Assembly (NCBI RefSeq): GCF_003573695.1
Contig: NC_039358.1
Coordinates: 10,210,326 to 10,274,325 of the forward strand
Reading direction: 5' to 3'
DNA from: Papaver somniferum
Taxonomy: Eukaryota > Streptophyta > Magnoliopsida > Ranunculales > Papaveraceae
DNA: 64,000 nucleotides
Position 1 is the first letter of the stretch. Every line of letters begins with the position of its first letter. Both the position numbers and the translations under genes were made by a program. Positions 34,033 through 46,628 of this stretch are shown here, one piece after another. Below the pieces are notes generated by a model, which worked only from the letters and a program-made list of their open reading frames with translations, did not search any database and had not been told where the DNA came from.

Positions 34033-36448
34033 AGTTCTCAAGCTTTCCTCAAAAGTTTTAGTCCCTCCCCTTAATCCTTCCCTCCTCGAATCAGAAGATC
34101 AAGCAAAACACTATAAGAACCTCATGGATTTATCGTTGTGAGAACCACTTATGTATAATAGTTGTAGAAAAATAGAGAACGGTGGTCAGTAAAAGTGGAG
34201 AATCTGAGCGAGAACAAAACACTCGTGAACTATGAAAAATACCGTCGTAAGAACATCATCTTTCCATTTGTCTTAATTAAATCATAGAGTAAACCACCAT
34301 ATGTATTGAAGACCATATGCGAGAGCAACAACATCTTTGATCTTGGTGTTGATGACCATATGCCAGAGCGAGAGAACAGAAATTAGAATGAAAGAGTTAT
34401 TGGGCCAAAAACAGCGAAACTTCTTCTTCACCGTAACACCTTCACACTCCTGTAAATCTCGACATAACCATATTCTTTAAAATAAAAAATAGATCTTCAG
34501 TAGTTAAAGTGTAATACGTACGGTTATGGTAGACCTCAAGTGAGTCACAATCAGAAACAATATATCTATGCAAAATAAGATAACTCTATAGGGACTATAC
34601 CCAAATGTAATGTCCAATTATATTCTCTATTGTAAGCAATGTATACTATAGGGATTATATTTGTACATGTAAATTACGGAATGCTGATTTGACGCTTTAT
34701 GTTTGCTCATTACGCGAAGATAGACTCTACAATAGTCAAAAGGGTTATGCGGATCAGCTTTCGACATCACCATTTCAGTAACCTTAAATAAACACTACTG
34801 ATCTGTATCGCCAAGTTTATGTACGTAAAAATTATGTACGTAACAATCAAGTAAGTGAAATTTCGACATCTTTTACTTGGACTACGACTATCTAAAAAGA
34901 TGATTGGTAAAATATATTCTGAAAACTATGGTATGTGGCCAACATATAAAAAGATGGCATGACATGCACTTGATTTCAAATGAAAATGACATGCACATTC
35001 ATGGAAGCTCTATGCTTCTCCATTTTGACATGCTTTACAAATTTGTACATTCATGGAAGTTGTATACTGCTCCATTTTGATATGCTTTACAAAATTGTGC
35101 TGTAAGCTTACCTTTTTTTTTATCGGTTACTGTAAGCTTGCATTGCATCAGTGCTTTCTTTACCAAAAATATCAGGCAACAAAAATAGAATTTATTACGC
35201 ATATTGAACGTGCTAACATTTTAACTTATATAGATAAGTATAGACCTCAGTTCCTTCTTGAGATACAATGTGTTTCATTTGGGACAACGGGAAGTATCAG
35301 ATCGCAGCAAACCAGTATCAATATATATATAGAAGAAGGATAGATAAGTATGACATTATTAACGGAGTGGAATAATTTGAGAGTGAATTGGAAAGAATAT
35401 AAAGTTAGTTAATCTATCTTCAGCATAAAGTTTTTCTATTAATTTTTCTTATACAAATTTTGTTATTATATTATCATCGAATGCTTATATATTATATTAT
35501 CATCCAATACTATATACAGATTCCATTAAAGTAATTTTTTTGTGTAAGATAAAACTTGAGCTTGGAGAGTTTTAGATTGTTCACCAAATAGTGATCGCAT
35601 GAAATGTCAAACTGTTTCACTGCTAGATTCTTCGTTCTTTTTAACAGAAGCCTTCTCATCAACCTATTGCGTCTTTTGATTTCATACCAATATCCCCTTA
35701 ATAGAGAAAATAAATAAACAAAATTTTTGATTTCAACAACCTACGTAAACAATAATAAGAATTTTATGCATCAATAAGCCCGTAGTAAAATTAAATAAAA
35801 TCATAAGTTATTGATTGAATAATTTTTACAGACCATAGTGTTTCTTCACGATTTCGTACACCAGCCGATTCTCCCTTCATATGGATACTTTGTTTCCTTT
35901 TAAAAAATAAAGGAAAGAGAAGTCGTCAGAAAGCGAGTAAAAGAAAAGAGAGATCCATAATAAGGAGATGTGGAGCGGCCGTAAAAAGAAAAATATAGGG
36001 TTGGGAGAAAAACTTACATTATCTTAATTCTTAATATTTGTTTTCATTATGTGCTTGATCATATTCACTTTATTTCGATTTATTATATCTTCAAAAAAAA
36101 AATTAGTAAAAATCAAATCAAAATCAAGAAAAGTTTTTCAAGATTACAGGAAAAAAAACAGGATTTCACGATTCCATGCCTCTCATGACTTTACTATCAA
36201 GGCCACAAATCTAAAAAATAACGGTTTCAATAGTCATGAGCTCCCACTGCCACACCCATTGATCACATTTTTGATCTTTATACAAAACAAAAAATGAATA
36301 GATTAGACAATAAAACTGTAAAGCGGAAGATAAAGAAAAACAAAACCAACTGTAACCTAGCAAAATAAATCGCAAGATGCAAACAATCGGATTTGTTGTT
36401 GGTTAGATCCCTTTATATAGAGCGACCAAGGTTTGAAATTCCAAAAAA
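34033..36448. other. AT-rich intergenic DNA, no gene recognised
   Basis: Only short, low-complexity open frames. Confidence 0.35.
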
Positions 36449-36728
36449 NNNNNNNNNNNNNNNNNNNNNNNNNNNNNNNNNNNNNNNNNNNNNNNNNNNN
36501 NNNNNNNNNNNNNNNNNNNNNNNNNNNNNNNNNNNNNNNNNNNNNNNNNNNNNNNNNNNNNNNNNNNNNNNNNNNNNNNNNNNNNNNNNNNNNNNNNNNN
36601 NNNNNNNNNNNNNNNNNNNNNNNNNNNNNNNNNNNNNNNNNNNNNNNNNNNNNNNNNNNNNNNNNNNNNNNNNNNNNNNNNNNNNNNNNNNNNNNNNNNN
36701 NNNNNNNNNNNNNNNNNNNNNNNNNNNN
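36449..36728. other. Assembly gap (280 N)
   Basis: A run of N bounded by poly-A on both sides. Confidence 1.
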
Positions 36729-38437
36729 AAAAAAAAAAAAAAAGATATTTTGGAAATAATATTATCAACGTACAAAATTTTATAGAATTTTCTACAATTT
36801 TATATGGAGAATATATTTTTTGATAGCTTTATTAACCATGAAAATATTGCGGACAAAAAAAATATGACGCATTTTTTATATTCTAAGAATAGAAAAAAAA
36901 TTGATTTTCTTTTGGAATGTAAAAAGAACTATTTCTTAGGAAATAATATCCGTATAATTATATTTTGATATCCACATTTATTTCGATATGTATCGGCATC
37001 GGCATCATATTCCAATATTATTTATTTTTGTTATATTTTGATATCCACATTTATTCTGATATCTTAGATATCCTATACCATTTTTTTTTGTCGCTTGAGT
37101 TTTATTTCCTTTTTCCCCTCTTTGGAAGATTTATTATTTTGCGATTCTTACTCCTAATGATGTTGTATAATTTTTATTTGTACATGATTAACATACCTTT
37201 TTTAATCCCTCGAAAGAAGATTTCTTGATTCATTTGTGATCTCCACAAATCAGGTATTTTCTTTTAATCATCAATCTAAATTTTGTATTTTTTTTTAATT
37301 AATCGTTAATCCAAATTTTATCAGTGGTCGAGTTATTTAATACCAACTGAAAGTATAATTGCAAGCATTTGTTTTACCCGTTGTTTGGAGTTGTAATTAG
37401 GCGGATTTTATTACAAAAACTGTAAATGGACATTGGACATTTGATTTTTTCTTTTTAATTCATGTGATTGATCTAATTTTATGATGATATCATGATGAAT
37501 ATTGCATATTTAATTTTATTTAAGTTGTTTATATTTGTTTTATTATGTTTCCAAGATTAATAAGATTTAGTAATTTTAGGTAATTATTTTCAAAAATGTG
37601 ATTTGCTAAATAATATTTCGCGGGCCCAAAAGATTCTCTTGAAATTCTATTGGCTGAAATTTAAAATGGTACGGCCAGAATCAACCAGAAGCTCCGATTA
37701 ACCACGTCGCTCGAAAAAACTCTATTTTTATATAAAGAATTGTAACTGCACCCGTTAATTGCTTTTGCCAAACTTTAAGAATCCGTATAAGAAACTACTC
37801 TTATGAGTCCCAAAGAAACATGCTCAGCATCTACCGCTTCCTGGACGCTACAACATCTCAATCCAATTTGCTGACCTACAAAGGTTCTAACAATTAGTCC
37901 AATACTACTTGTTTTAGTTCTTTTTACAGAATGAAGTATCACAATTAACTATAATTAACAAGGTTAAAATCTGGAGGATTCGAGATAATTCTACTTCTAT
38001 TTCATGCATTGGAACTATGTTCAGGCTTGTTAACAATTTGGCAACACCAAGGGATCCTTAAAGTTCAAAATTTGGCAAGGATGATCCAATATGAAAAGCA
38101 ATTTTTAGCGCAGTATTGTGAGGATCAAACTCAAATGACAGAGTAGTATGGTACAAGTACCATGACAACTATTAATCCTGCCAGCCTAACAACACACACC
38201 ATTCCAAACAGGTGGGGGGTCACCAACTACTTAATGCCTGGAAAACTCACAGTTCTCAACTAAGTCTAACACGATTTGAAAAGTAACTAGCTTAACTTTT
38301 ATGAACTTTCTTCACGTGCAACAATTAGTCTCTTTTTCCGACTTATTCCTTTACTTTCCAAGAAAAACTTTGCAATATCATTACAAAATACTCACGGAGG
38401 AGTCCAACACGTATATCCCAAGTACTATTTCGGAACT
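36729..38437. other. AT-rich intergenic DNA, no gene recognised
   Basis: T-rich with no domain seen in any frame. Confidence 0.35.
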
Positions 38438-38451
38438 TGCTCTGATACCAA
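38438..38451 (-). mobile_element. Copia-type primer-binding site relic
   Basis: TTGCTCTGATACCAA is the reverse complement of TTGGTATCAGAGCAA, the initiator-tRNA-Met primer-binding site of plant Ty1/copia elements. The DNA to its right, into which the gypsy element has inserted, may be that element's LTR, but I could not confirm a second LTR. Confidence 0.4.
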
Positions 38452-38739
38452 CTGCGGCAGACCAAAAAATTTCACCCCCATCGCCAAGCCGCGCAGGCTG
38501 AAACTCCCCGATGTGCCACTTGCAGTGCAGTTACCGGTCCGTAAAGATTCACTTCTCGCCAGGCAAAATGCACATTGATTTCCTTTCAAAACATAATTTC
38601 TTAAACGTAGATTCTACACCGTTCCAACATAACCTTGTTCTTCAAAAGTTGCAAGACCATAAAGGCTAAAGTTGATGCATATTGCGTGCATTACTGACTT
38701 CCGAGTCCTGTTCAAGCATGAGGTATTCCTTCGACTTGC

Positions 38740-40593
38740 TGATGAGTGCTAAAAAGTGCATATTTCTATATATTTTTCTTGGCATTTAACTCATCTTTTG
38801 TGCATTAATTCTACATTTTATCCCATATTCTGTATTTTCATTGTTTTCAAGAATAAATATTTTTCTTAATTAATTTTGCATTTTTAGGTACTAAATAAAG
38901 CCTGGTTATCTCACGGAGCGAAAAGAGCAAAGAAACGGCAAAGACTCCCGCTAGGAGGAAGCGAAGAATGATGTTTGCAAGAGCCGGATCAATTAGAAGT
39001 GGGCTTGAAGAGGAAGAATTGTTCTTAAAGAAGATATGGGCTTGGCATACCCAAGACCCAAGACCCTTACCCAAATCCATTTCCTATATCCATACCCGTT
39101 TCCCTTTCTAGCCGTCAGATTGGATCATCTCAGCATCCTACGGTCGCAGCATCGCCGTACATCAAAGTCTGAAGCTCCTGTCTAACACTACAGCACCTAA
39201 CTCCATCTGGAGCCGTCAGCTTCGTTGTATCACTTAATCCAACGGTCGCTCAGAGCTTGTTTACATCGTGCCGTTCGATTCAATTAGTAAGTGATTATCC
39301 AACGGATCTCCTCGCTGCGCATCAACTTCAGATGATTCCGCTCAACACCTTAGCCATCAAACCCATCGACCTAAACCAAACACACCCTTCTTCCCAAACA
39401 TCGAGTTCTTCTCCTCCACTCCGTCTGCAGAGAAAACTCTGCCATCTCCATCACCACCATCTCTTCCATCTCTACCTCGAACACCACCACTACCACCTTC
39501 CCCCGACAAACTCAGTATTCCATCACCACCCTTGTCTCTTCCTTTCTCGTCTGTAGCATCGAGTCCTGATGCTACAAACTCGACAGTGAGAGAATCTAGG
39601 GTTCACAGAAGTCTAGGGCTAGGCCAACAGCGCAACAAGAGCAGGAAGAGCACCAGAGGGACATCAAGAAGCATGGGTCGAAGCCAATTTACACATGGGT
39701 ATGTCGAATTTGATTTTCCCCAAAAGTTAGGGTTTGCAAATTTAGGGTTTTGTGAAATTAGGGATTTTGTTGTAAGCTATAAAAGGGAAGCTGTAGAGAA
39801 TGCAAAAGTTGTTCTTGGGTCATCCGAGATACCCCCTAATTGGGTTAATGTTGTTGTTTCAATTTCAAGTTCATAATTCAGTTAATTTCAATTTCAAATA
39901 TTTATTATGTTAAACATGTTCTGAATCCACACTAGGGTGAGAAGACCCTTAAGCCATGATGGTTAGCCATTAGGTTAGTTTTTGTTGAACTCAAAATAGC
40001 TTAGGCTAGTTAGATTCCTAAAAGCCCAACTGACTTGTGATTAGTGGTTCTGTAAGAAGACCACTAATGCTAGGGGTCAGTGGTGGTTCTAAGGGATTAA
40101 CCATCCATCTTAGTTAGAGACCTAGAAACCTAATTGACCTGTGATTGTTTATGCTTTAATCAGATAGGCAATGCTAGGGGTTAAACTAAGGATTTTAGGT
40201 TAGATAACTTGCCACATGAATTTCCCTGGCCAAGAGACTAGCTTGAACTAGACCCTCTTGTCCATTAGGGACAAGGAATTAACCTAGGTGAACTAGCTAT
40301 GTGAAAGGGAAATCTTAACCCTAGAATCACACTTCCATTCTCACTGTTTTCATTTTCTTCACTGCTTTTTCCACTGTCATTCTTAGTCACTTTCTTTGCT
40401 TCCTGCCAACATCTCACAGTTATCTTTTGTCACTGCCTTGCATATAGAATTAGCTAGGAAAACTTCATAACACCCCAAGTCCCTGTGGAATGACCCTGTT
40501 CTTGCACACAAGCTACAACTGACCCTGTGCACTTGCAGGTATCACTGTAGGCTGTCTTTGCTCTTATTTTCTCACACTCTTAAAAGCCTACCA
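38740..40593 (+). repeat. 5' LTR of the gypsy element (1,854 bp)
   Basis: Begins TGATGAGTGCTAAAAAGTG and ends ...AAAAGCCTACCA. A TATA box CTATAAAAGG lies at 39778-39787. It holds a 7-bp duplication near 39055 (AAGACCC repeated) absent from the 3' LTR. The open frames in it (39257-39556 and 39532-39876) are not genes, being LTR sequence that recurs at 45292-45911. Confidence 0.95.
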
Positions 40594-40597
40594 AGTT

Positions 40598-40617
40598 TTT
40601 GGCGCCGCTGCCGGGGA
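40598..40617 (+). other. Primer-binding site (tRNA-Asp type)
   Basis: TTTTTGGCGCCGCTGCCGGG begins five bases after the LTR. TGGCGCCG-TGCCGGGGA is complementary to the 3' end of plant tRNA-Asp with a single internal mismatch. Confidence 0.85.
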
Positions 40618-40689
40618 CTTGGTGTCGTGTAGTGAAGTCTTTGCATCTTAGTATAAGCATTTAGTGCATCATAACTTGCATTTTCATCT

Positions 40690-41310
40690 TTGCATCATTT
40701 TCCCTTGCTGTTCTTGCTGTTCTTGACAGTTTCTGTTGAGCTTTCCAGGTGCTCCTGTTGCTGTGCTGTTGTGACTCTGTTTTGCTTGGCTGAGCCCTTG
40801 TTGTTGCTGCTGATTGAGTTGCAGCTGGGCCTGCCACTTGCTGCTACTTTCTTCCTCTTTCCTGTTACTGCTGCCAGCCTCTGCTGCTGCCAAGACTACT
40901 GCTGTAGCTGTTGTGGTGCTGCTGAACTTGTGGTGCTGCTGTTGCTGCTGAGCTGCTTCTCCTGCTGCTGCTCCTGGTCCTGCTGCTGTGCCCCAGCTGT
41001 TGCTGCTGTGCAAAGGCAAGCTGCTGCTACCTCCTGCTGGTCCTGCTGCTGCTGTGATCCAAAGCCCAACTGGGCTTTTGCAACCAAACTGAGCAGCTGG
41101 GCTGTGCTTAAGCAAGTAAGCCTAAACCCATTAAGAGAACCCAACCTGTGGGCTTCCATTTTTAATTTGTGGGCATGTAATAATTTTTTCCATTTTTCTG
41201 TTGGGCTTGTAATCTTAATTAATTGTGGGCTTGTTTGTTTAAATTGCTTGTGGGCTTGTGGTGTTAGATTGATTTGGGCCTATAGTTTTAAATTAGAAAA
41301 AATGAACTTT
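40690..41310 (+). repeat. CTG-rich low-complexity leader
   Basis: A long run of irregular CTG/TTG triplets (about 40735-41070), then TGGGCTTG repeats. It opens reading frames on both strands (poly-Leu/Cys or poly-Gln) that are compositional artefacts. It forms the untranslated leader between primer site and gag ORF; 41310-41777 continues with AAAACCAAA repeats. Confidence 0.8.
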
Positions 41311-41777
41311 TAAAAGCCCAACTGGGCCTCAGACCAAACAAGCAACAGTTGGGCTATTTCAAAAGCTACATTGGGCTTCAGTTTGCATACACATTGTGGG
41401 CTTAGTTCACCTTCCCTTGGCAAAGCAATTTCTCCCACCAATGTGGGCTTGCTCCCAACAGTAAAACCAAAATTCTTGCTCCCAATACTAAAACCAAAAT
41501 TTTTGCTCCCAATTAAAAACCAAATTTTTCTACCTCTTTAAAACAAAATTTGCTCCCATCAAAACCAAAAGCTCCCAAATGGGCTTTGTCTTCAAAGTCT
41601 AAAACCAAAGTTTTCAAAACCCAATAAACCAAAGTGTTTTCTTTTCCCATTAAGTCCAAATTTTTTAAAACCCATTAAAAACCAAATTTCTTTTTCAAAC
41701 CCGACAAAACCAAATGTTACCCATAAAAACCAAATTTTGGGCTTTGTAACATAGTTACTTAGCTTTTGAGCCAAATC

Positions 41778-43226
41778 ATGTCTAGATCTTGGTCTACAGT
41801 TGGGGAATACAACAAATCCCTTAGAGAACTTGCGTATGGACATACTCCACGTTATGAACCTCCCATAGACCATGATGTCAATAGTTATAGGAATTATTAT
41901 GGACATTTTCAAAGTCCGGAGCCTCAATACATGAACCCTAATAACTATTCACACATGCATCATTCACCACAACGTGAAAATGAACATTTTGCTAGTGCCT
42001 CACTCACACAATCATCACTGATCGATCAATTAGAAGCTCGAATCGCAGCTTTAGAAATGCAATCACATGAGGAATCTGTCACATCTAATTTTCTTAGGCA
42101 ACCTGAAATCTATGCATGTCCCGCATGTGGTAGTTTAGACTACCCTGTTGAGAATTGTCATATTTTGCATAATTTTAGGCAATCTAGAGAAAATCCAAGG
42201 TATGAAATGCCCATAAATTGTGAGAATGGTAGTCATTGGGACCATAATCAATCCTTTGAGGATTGCGATCAATATTTTGTAAACCCTAAGGACCATGCAC
42301 ACATGTACCATTCACCACAATTTGAACATGAAGAATTTTGTACTCCCATGAATTTAGACTCCACCACAGAAGCTCTCAGACTCAGTAAGCAAAACTTTGA
42401 TAGATCTACATCACGAATTCATGCATATTTAGATCAGATTTTGCTTCACCTACAAAAGGAGGAAATTCATGAGGAAATGTATGTTGTCCCTAATGAAGTG
42501 TCTAGTCCCGTTCATGTAAATGATGTTGAATATGAACCTAATTTAGAGGAACATGAAACGACTAATGACACCACCACTGTTAATGAGGACCAATATGCAT
42601 GCTACCATGATGATGATTATGATGATTATGATGATATGTTAGAAGAACATGAAAATATTGTGGAACCTGTTGGTTCAATAACATATGGCTTCTCGCCCTC
42701 AACCTTCATGAATGTTGTTTTTTCTAATACTCATTGTAATTCATATGATTTTGATATTGACATGGGATTCGTACAATTATTCTGCGAAGATGAGCATGAC
42801 ATAGGAATAGTTGAATCTTCTGTAGACACTAATGCTAATATGCATGAAAATATATTTGATGTGTCTGATTCTCTACCTAGGTCACATTGTTATGTTTCTC
42901 CTGATTTGCCGATGCATGAGAATAAATTTGTTGATGATGTTGATGACTCTGATTGTGATCTTGCCAATTTGTTTGATGATTGTGAGCATGTTGTGACACG
43001 TGTAGAAGACTTAGGAGATGTTGATGTGATTAATAATGATGTGCCTATCTTCCTACATAAGTCACAATCTGATGGCCTTCCACCCAACCTAGATTTGGTT
43101 TGTACCGATATTGTCAAACCGACTTTTTTGAGAGTCCCTAATCTAGGTTTGGAACTGTGTGCTTCCCAAGTCCTCTTGGACTATTTTGCTTTTAAGTATA
43201 ATACATTTGAGGAACCACAGTTGTAA
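41778..43226 (+). CDS. Gag-like protein of the gypsy element, 482 residues
   Basis: Starts at ATG 41778 (MSRSWSTVGEYNKS). An internal duplication is visible: residues about 24-71 (PRYEPPI...MHHSPQRENEHF) and about 140-187 (PRYEMPI...MYHSPQFEHEEF). Between them is a coiled-coil segment (IDQLEARIAALEMQ) and a zinc-knuckle-like motif C-X2-C-X4-Y-X4-C (Cys 114, 117, 127; Tyr 122) where the usual His is Tyr. The C-terminal half is strongly acidic (DDDYDDYDDMLEEHE). I know of similar acidic gag-like ORFs in non-autonomous plant gypsy elements; no capsid fold is evident by eye. The frame is fully open in a young element, so it may be translated. Confidence 0.75.
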   Translation: MSRSWSTVGEYNKSLRELAYGHTPRYEPPIDHDVNSYRNYYGHFQSPEPQYMNPNNYSHMHHSPQRENEHFASASLTQSSLIDQLEARIAALEMQSHEESVTSNFLRQPEIYACPACGSLDYPVENCHILHNFRQSRENPRYEMPINCENGSHWDHNQSFEDCDQYFVNPKDHAHMYHSPQFEHEEFCTPMNLDSTTEALRLSKQNFDRSTSRIHAYLDQILLHLQKEEIHEEMYVVPNEVSSPVHVNDVEYEPNLEEHETTNDTTTVNEDQYACYHDDDYDDYDDMLEEHENIVEPVGSITYGFSPSTFMNVVFSNTHCNSYDFDIDMGFVQLFCEDEHDIGIVESSVDTNANMHENIFDVSDSLPRSHCYVSPDLPMHENKFVDDVDDSDCDLANLFDDCEHVVTRVEDLGDVDVINNDVPIFLHKSQSDGLPPNLDLVCTDIVKPTFLRVPNLGLELCASQVLLDYFAFKYNTFEEPQL

Positions 43227-43698
43227 TTAGCATGTTTGCCCGTCCCTAGCAAAGTTCACTTTGAGTTAGACCTTGTGCATGATGAACCCCCAAAACTGCG
43301 AGATTTTGTTTCCAAAATTTTATCCGTTGAAAAATCCAGGTTTGGGGGTAGCTCATTTTGTTTCACAGTTTCACTTGCGTTTCTTTCCTGTTATATTTGT
43401 GTGAAGCTGTTGAAACCTCTACACTTTGTCTTTTGGGTTGATCCTCAACTCTTTAGATTGTTAGTGTATGGTGAATTTTTGTATATAATCCAGTAGATAA
43501 AATTTCTTAAAAACCTTTTTGTTCCTTTTGTATATATTTTGCTAATCCAATATGATCTCGGCTGACATATGTTGGATTCTTTCCTTGAATAACGGAGTTC
43601 TAATATTGCTTTCGCCGAAATCGGGTATTCTTTTTCCTTTTTCTCTACTCAACATGATCCTCTTCATATGTTGTATTATAATTTTGTTCATATTTTGA

Positions 43699-43735
43699 AA
43701 CATTGAGGACAATGTTTAGTTTAGGTTTGGGGGTG
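43699..43735 (+). promoter_or_regulatory. 18-nt hairpin and second polypurine tract
   Basis: AACATTGAGGACAATGTT (perfect 7-base arms with a 4-base loop) is followed by TTTAGGTTTGGGGGTG. This sits 1 kb upstream of the 3' LTR and recurs in the unrelated minus-strand gypsy relic at 6090-6126. It may act as a secondary plus-strand primer or an RNA signal. Confidence 0.55.
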
Positions 43736-44224
43736 AAAAGTAGATACTTTGATAATATTCCATAATTGAAAACAAGAACTCCTTCTTTTTGAAAAAAATG
43801 AAAAAATCAAAATAAAAAATTAAAAATTGAAAAAAAACATAAAAATGGAGCTCATTTACCTTGAAATGTTGACTCTTGTGCAAATATGTAATTATTAGGA
43901 GTCTTAGTCTAGATATTTAGGCACCCTGATTCTAGCACAATTCACATAGTGATAAGAAATTTGCACGCGCACGATCTACCAATACATGTATAGCCTCATC
44001 CTTGAGGTGTTCTATCGGAAGTTTTAGTTGCCAATCACTTTAGAATACTGAACGAAACTTGACTAGCTTGTTCTTTGGTTGGTTGGGATAGAAGGTGGAG
44101 GTTACATTAAGAAAGACAACCATCGAATTTAACTGGGTGCATCAAAAAGGGCTACCTCTTGCAAAGTGTCATGTAATCTTTTGTTTCCTTTTGTATATGT
44201 ATCAAAAGTGTTTCCTTTTCAAAA

Positions 44225-44234
44225 NNNNNNNNNN
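44225..44234. other. Assembly gap (10 N)
   Basis: Ten N inside the gypsy element's 3' non-coding region. Confidence 1.
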
Positions 44235-44764
44235 AAGAGTCATTTTGTTGTTTCATTGTAATAAGCAAGGAGGGTGTATGCCATTGATGTACAACGCGAG
44301 TAATTGTGAAACACCTCCAACTCATTCACAATTCTCGTAAAGTCCGGACAACTAGCTAGATTTCGACCTTGGTTCTTAGCCTGAGAAACTATCTCTTGGT
44401 GATTAGTAGTCATAACATCCGATCTTTCTTTACACATGTGTAGATACACTTTACACTCTTATCACATGTCTTTATTTGTTATCAGTGCTAGGATTGTGCC
44501 TTAGATAGCTAGATTGACATCTCCATTTTGCTGTGAGCTTAAACTGTTTTGCACATGTCACATTTGATGGAATCTGAGCTTATATTTTGTCCTAGAACTT
44601 TGTAGGTACGTTCTAAGCAAACCTTCACGAGACTTCAACTCGTCCACTAGGGACACTTAGTGGTTTAAAAGGCTTAGTGCATACGCTAAATGCATTCGAG
44701 AGACCAGTGACAGTGGTATAGGTAGGATTTCCTTAGTTTTGTTTTACTTGGGGACAAGTAAAAT

Positions 44765-44781
44765 TCAGGTTTGGGGGTATT
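44765..44781 (+). other. Polypurine tract of the gypsy element
   Basis: CAGGTTTGGGGGTATT directly precedes the TGATGAG start of the 3' LTR; it primes plus-strand DNA synthesis. Confidence 0.85.
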
Positions 44782-46628
44782 TGATGAGTGCTAAAAAGTG
44801 CATATTTCTATATATTTTTCTTGGCATTTAACTCATCTTTTGTGCATTAATTCTACATTTTATCCCATATTCTGTATTTTCATTGTTTTCAAGAATAAAT
44901 ATTTTTCTTAATTAATTTTGCATTTTTAGGTACTAAATAAAGCCTGGTTATCTCACGGAGCGAAAAGAGCAAAGAAACGGCAAAGACTCCCGCTAGGAGG
45001 AAGCGAAGAATGATGTTTGCAAGAGCCGGATCAATTAGAAGTGGGCTTGAAGAGGAAGAATTGTTCTTAAAGAAGATATGGGCTTGGCATACCCAAGACC
45101 CTTACCCAAATCCATTTCCTATATCCATACCCGTTTCCCTTTCTAGCCGTCAGATTGGATCATCTCAGCATCCTACGGTCGCAGCATCGCCGTACATCAA
45201 AGTATGAAGCTCCTGTCTAACACTACAGCACCTAACTCCATCTGGAGCCGTCAGCTTCGTTGTATCACTTAATCCAACGGTCGCTCAGAGCTTGTTTACA
45301 TCGTGCCGTTCGATTCAATTAGTAAGTGATTATCCAACGGATCTCCTCGCTGCGCATCAACTTCAGATGATTCCGCTCAACACCTTAGCCATCGAACCCA
45401 TCGACCTAAACCAAACACACCCTTCTTCCCAAACATCGAGTTCTTCTCCTCCACTCCGTCTACAGAGAAAACTCTGCCATCTCCATCACCACCATCTCTT
45501 CCATCTCCACCTCGAACACCACCACTACCACCTTCCCCCGACAAACTCAGTATTCCATCACCACCCTTGTCTCTTCCTTTCTCGTCTGTAGCATCGAGTC
45601 CTGATGCTACAAACTCGACAGTGAGAGAAGCTAGGGTTCACAGAAGTCTAGGGCTAGGCCAACAGCGCAACAAGAGCAGGAAGAGCACCAGAGGGACATC
45701 AAGGAGCATGGGTCGAAGCCAATTTACACATGGGTATGTCGAATTTGATTTTCCCCAAAATTTAGGGTTTGCAAATTTAGGGTTTTGTGAAATTAGGGAT
45801 TTTGTTGTAAGCTATAAAAGGGAAGCTGTAGAGAATGCAAAAGTTGTTCTTGGGTCATCCGAGATACCCCCTAATTGGGTTAATGTTGTTGTTTCAATTT
45901 CAATTTCATAATTCAGTTAATTTCAATTTTAAATATTTATTATGTTAAACATGTTCTGAATCCACACTAGGGTGAGAAGACCCTTAAGCCATGATGGTTA
46001 GCCATTAGGTTAGTTTTTGTTGAAATCAAAATAGCCTAGGCTAGTTAGATTCCTAAAAGCCCAACTGACTTGTGATTAGTGGTTCTGTAAGAAGACCACT
46101 AATGCTAGGGGTCAGTGGTGGTTCTAAGGGATTAACCAGCCATCTTAGTTAGAGACCTAGAAACCTAATTGACATGTGATTGTTTATGCTTTAATCAGAT
46201 AGGCAATGCTAGGGGTTAAACTAAGGATTTTAGGTTAGATAACTTGCCACATGAATTGCCCTGGCCAAGAGACTAGCTTGAACTAGACCCTCTTGTCCAT
46301 TAGGGACAAGGAATTAACCTAGGTGAACTAGCTAGGTGAAAGGGAAATCTTAACCCTAGAATCACACTTCCATTCCCACTGTTTTCATTTTCTTCACTGC
46401 TTTTTCCACTGTCATTCTTAGTCACTTTCTTTGCTTCCTGCCAACATCTCACAGTTATCTTTTGACACTGCCTTGCATATAGAATTAGCTAGGAAAACTT
46501 CATAACACCCCAAGTCCCTGTGGAATGACCCTGTTCTTGCACACAAGCTACAACTGACCCTGTGCACTTGCAGGTATCACTGTAGGCTGTCTCTGCTCTT
46601 ATTTTCTCACACTCTTAAAAGCCTACCA
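44782..46628 (+). repeat. 3' LTR of the gypsy element (1,847 bp)
   Basis: Same ends as the 5' LTR, TATA box at 45812-45820, followed by the CTTGC duplication. Confidence 0.95.

Larger units (their letters stand above)
38740..46628 (+). mobile_element. Non-autonomous Ty3/gypsy LTR retrotransposon, complete
   Basis: A 7,889-bp element flanked by the 5-bp duplication CTTGC (38735-38739 and 46629-46633). It has two LTRs, a tRNA-Asp-type primer-binding site, one gag-like ORF and a polypurine tract. The LTRs differ by a 7-bp indel and roughly 19 substitutions counted by eye (about 1%), so insertion was recent. No protease, reverse transcriptase, RNase H or integrase is encoded in the 4.2-kb interior; the element must be copied with enzymes from a relative. 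The TTTGGGGGT tracts and primer site suggest the Tat/Athila group. Confidence 0.95.

Noticed and set aside
39257..39876. Two open frames repeated at 45292-45911
   Set aside because: They are LTR sequence, present in both LTRs because of duplication during retrotransposition, not paired genes.
40684..41313. Long poly-Leu/Cys and poly-Gln open frames on both strands
   Set aside because: They come from CTG-rich low-complexity leader DNA of the gypsy element, with no start context or domain.
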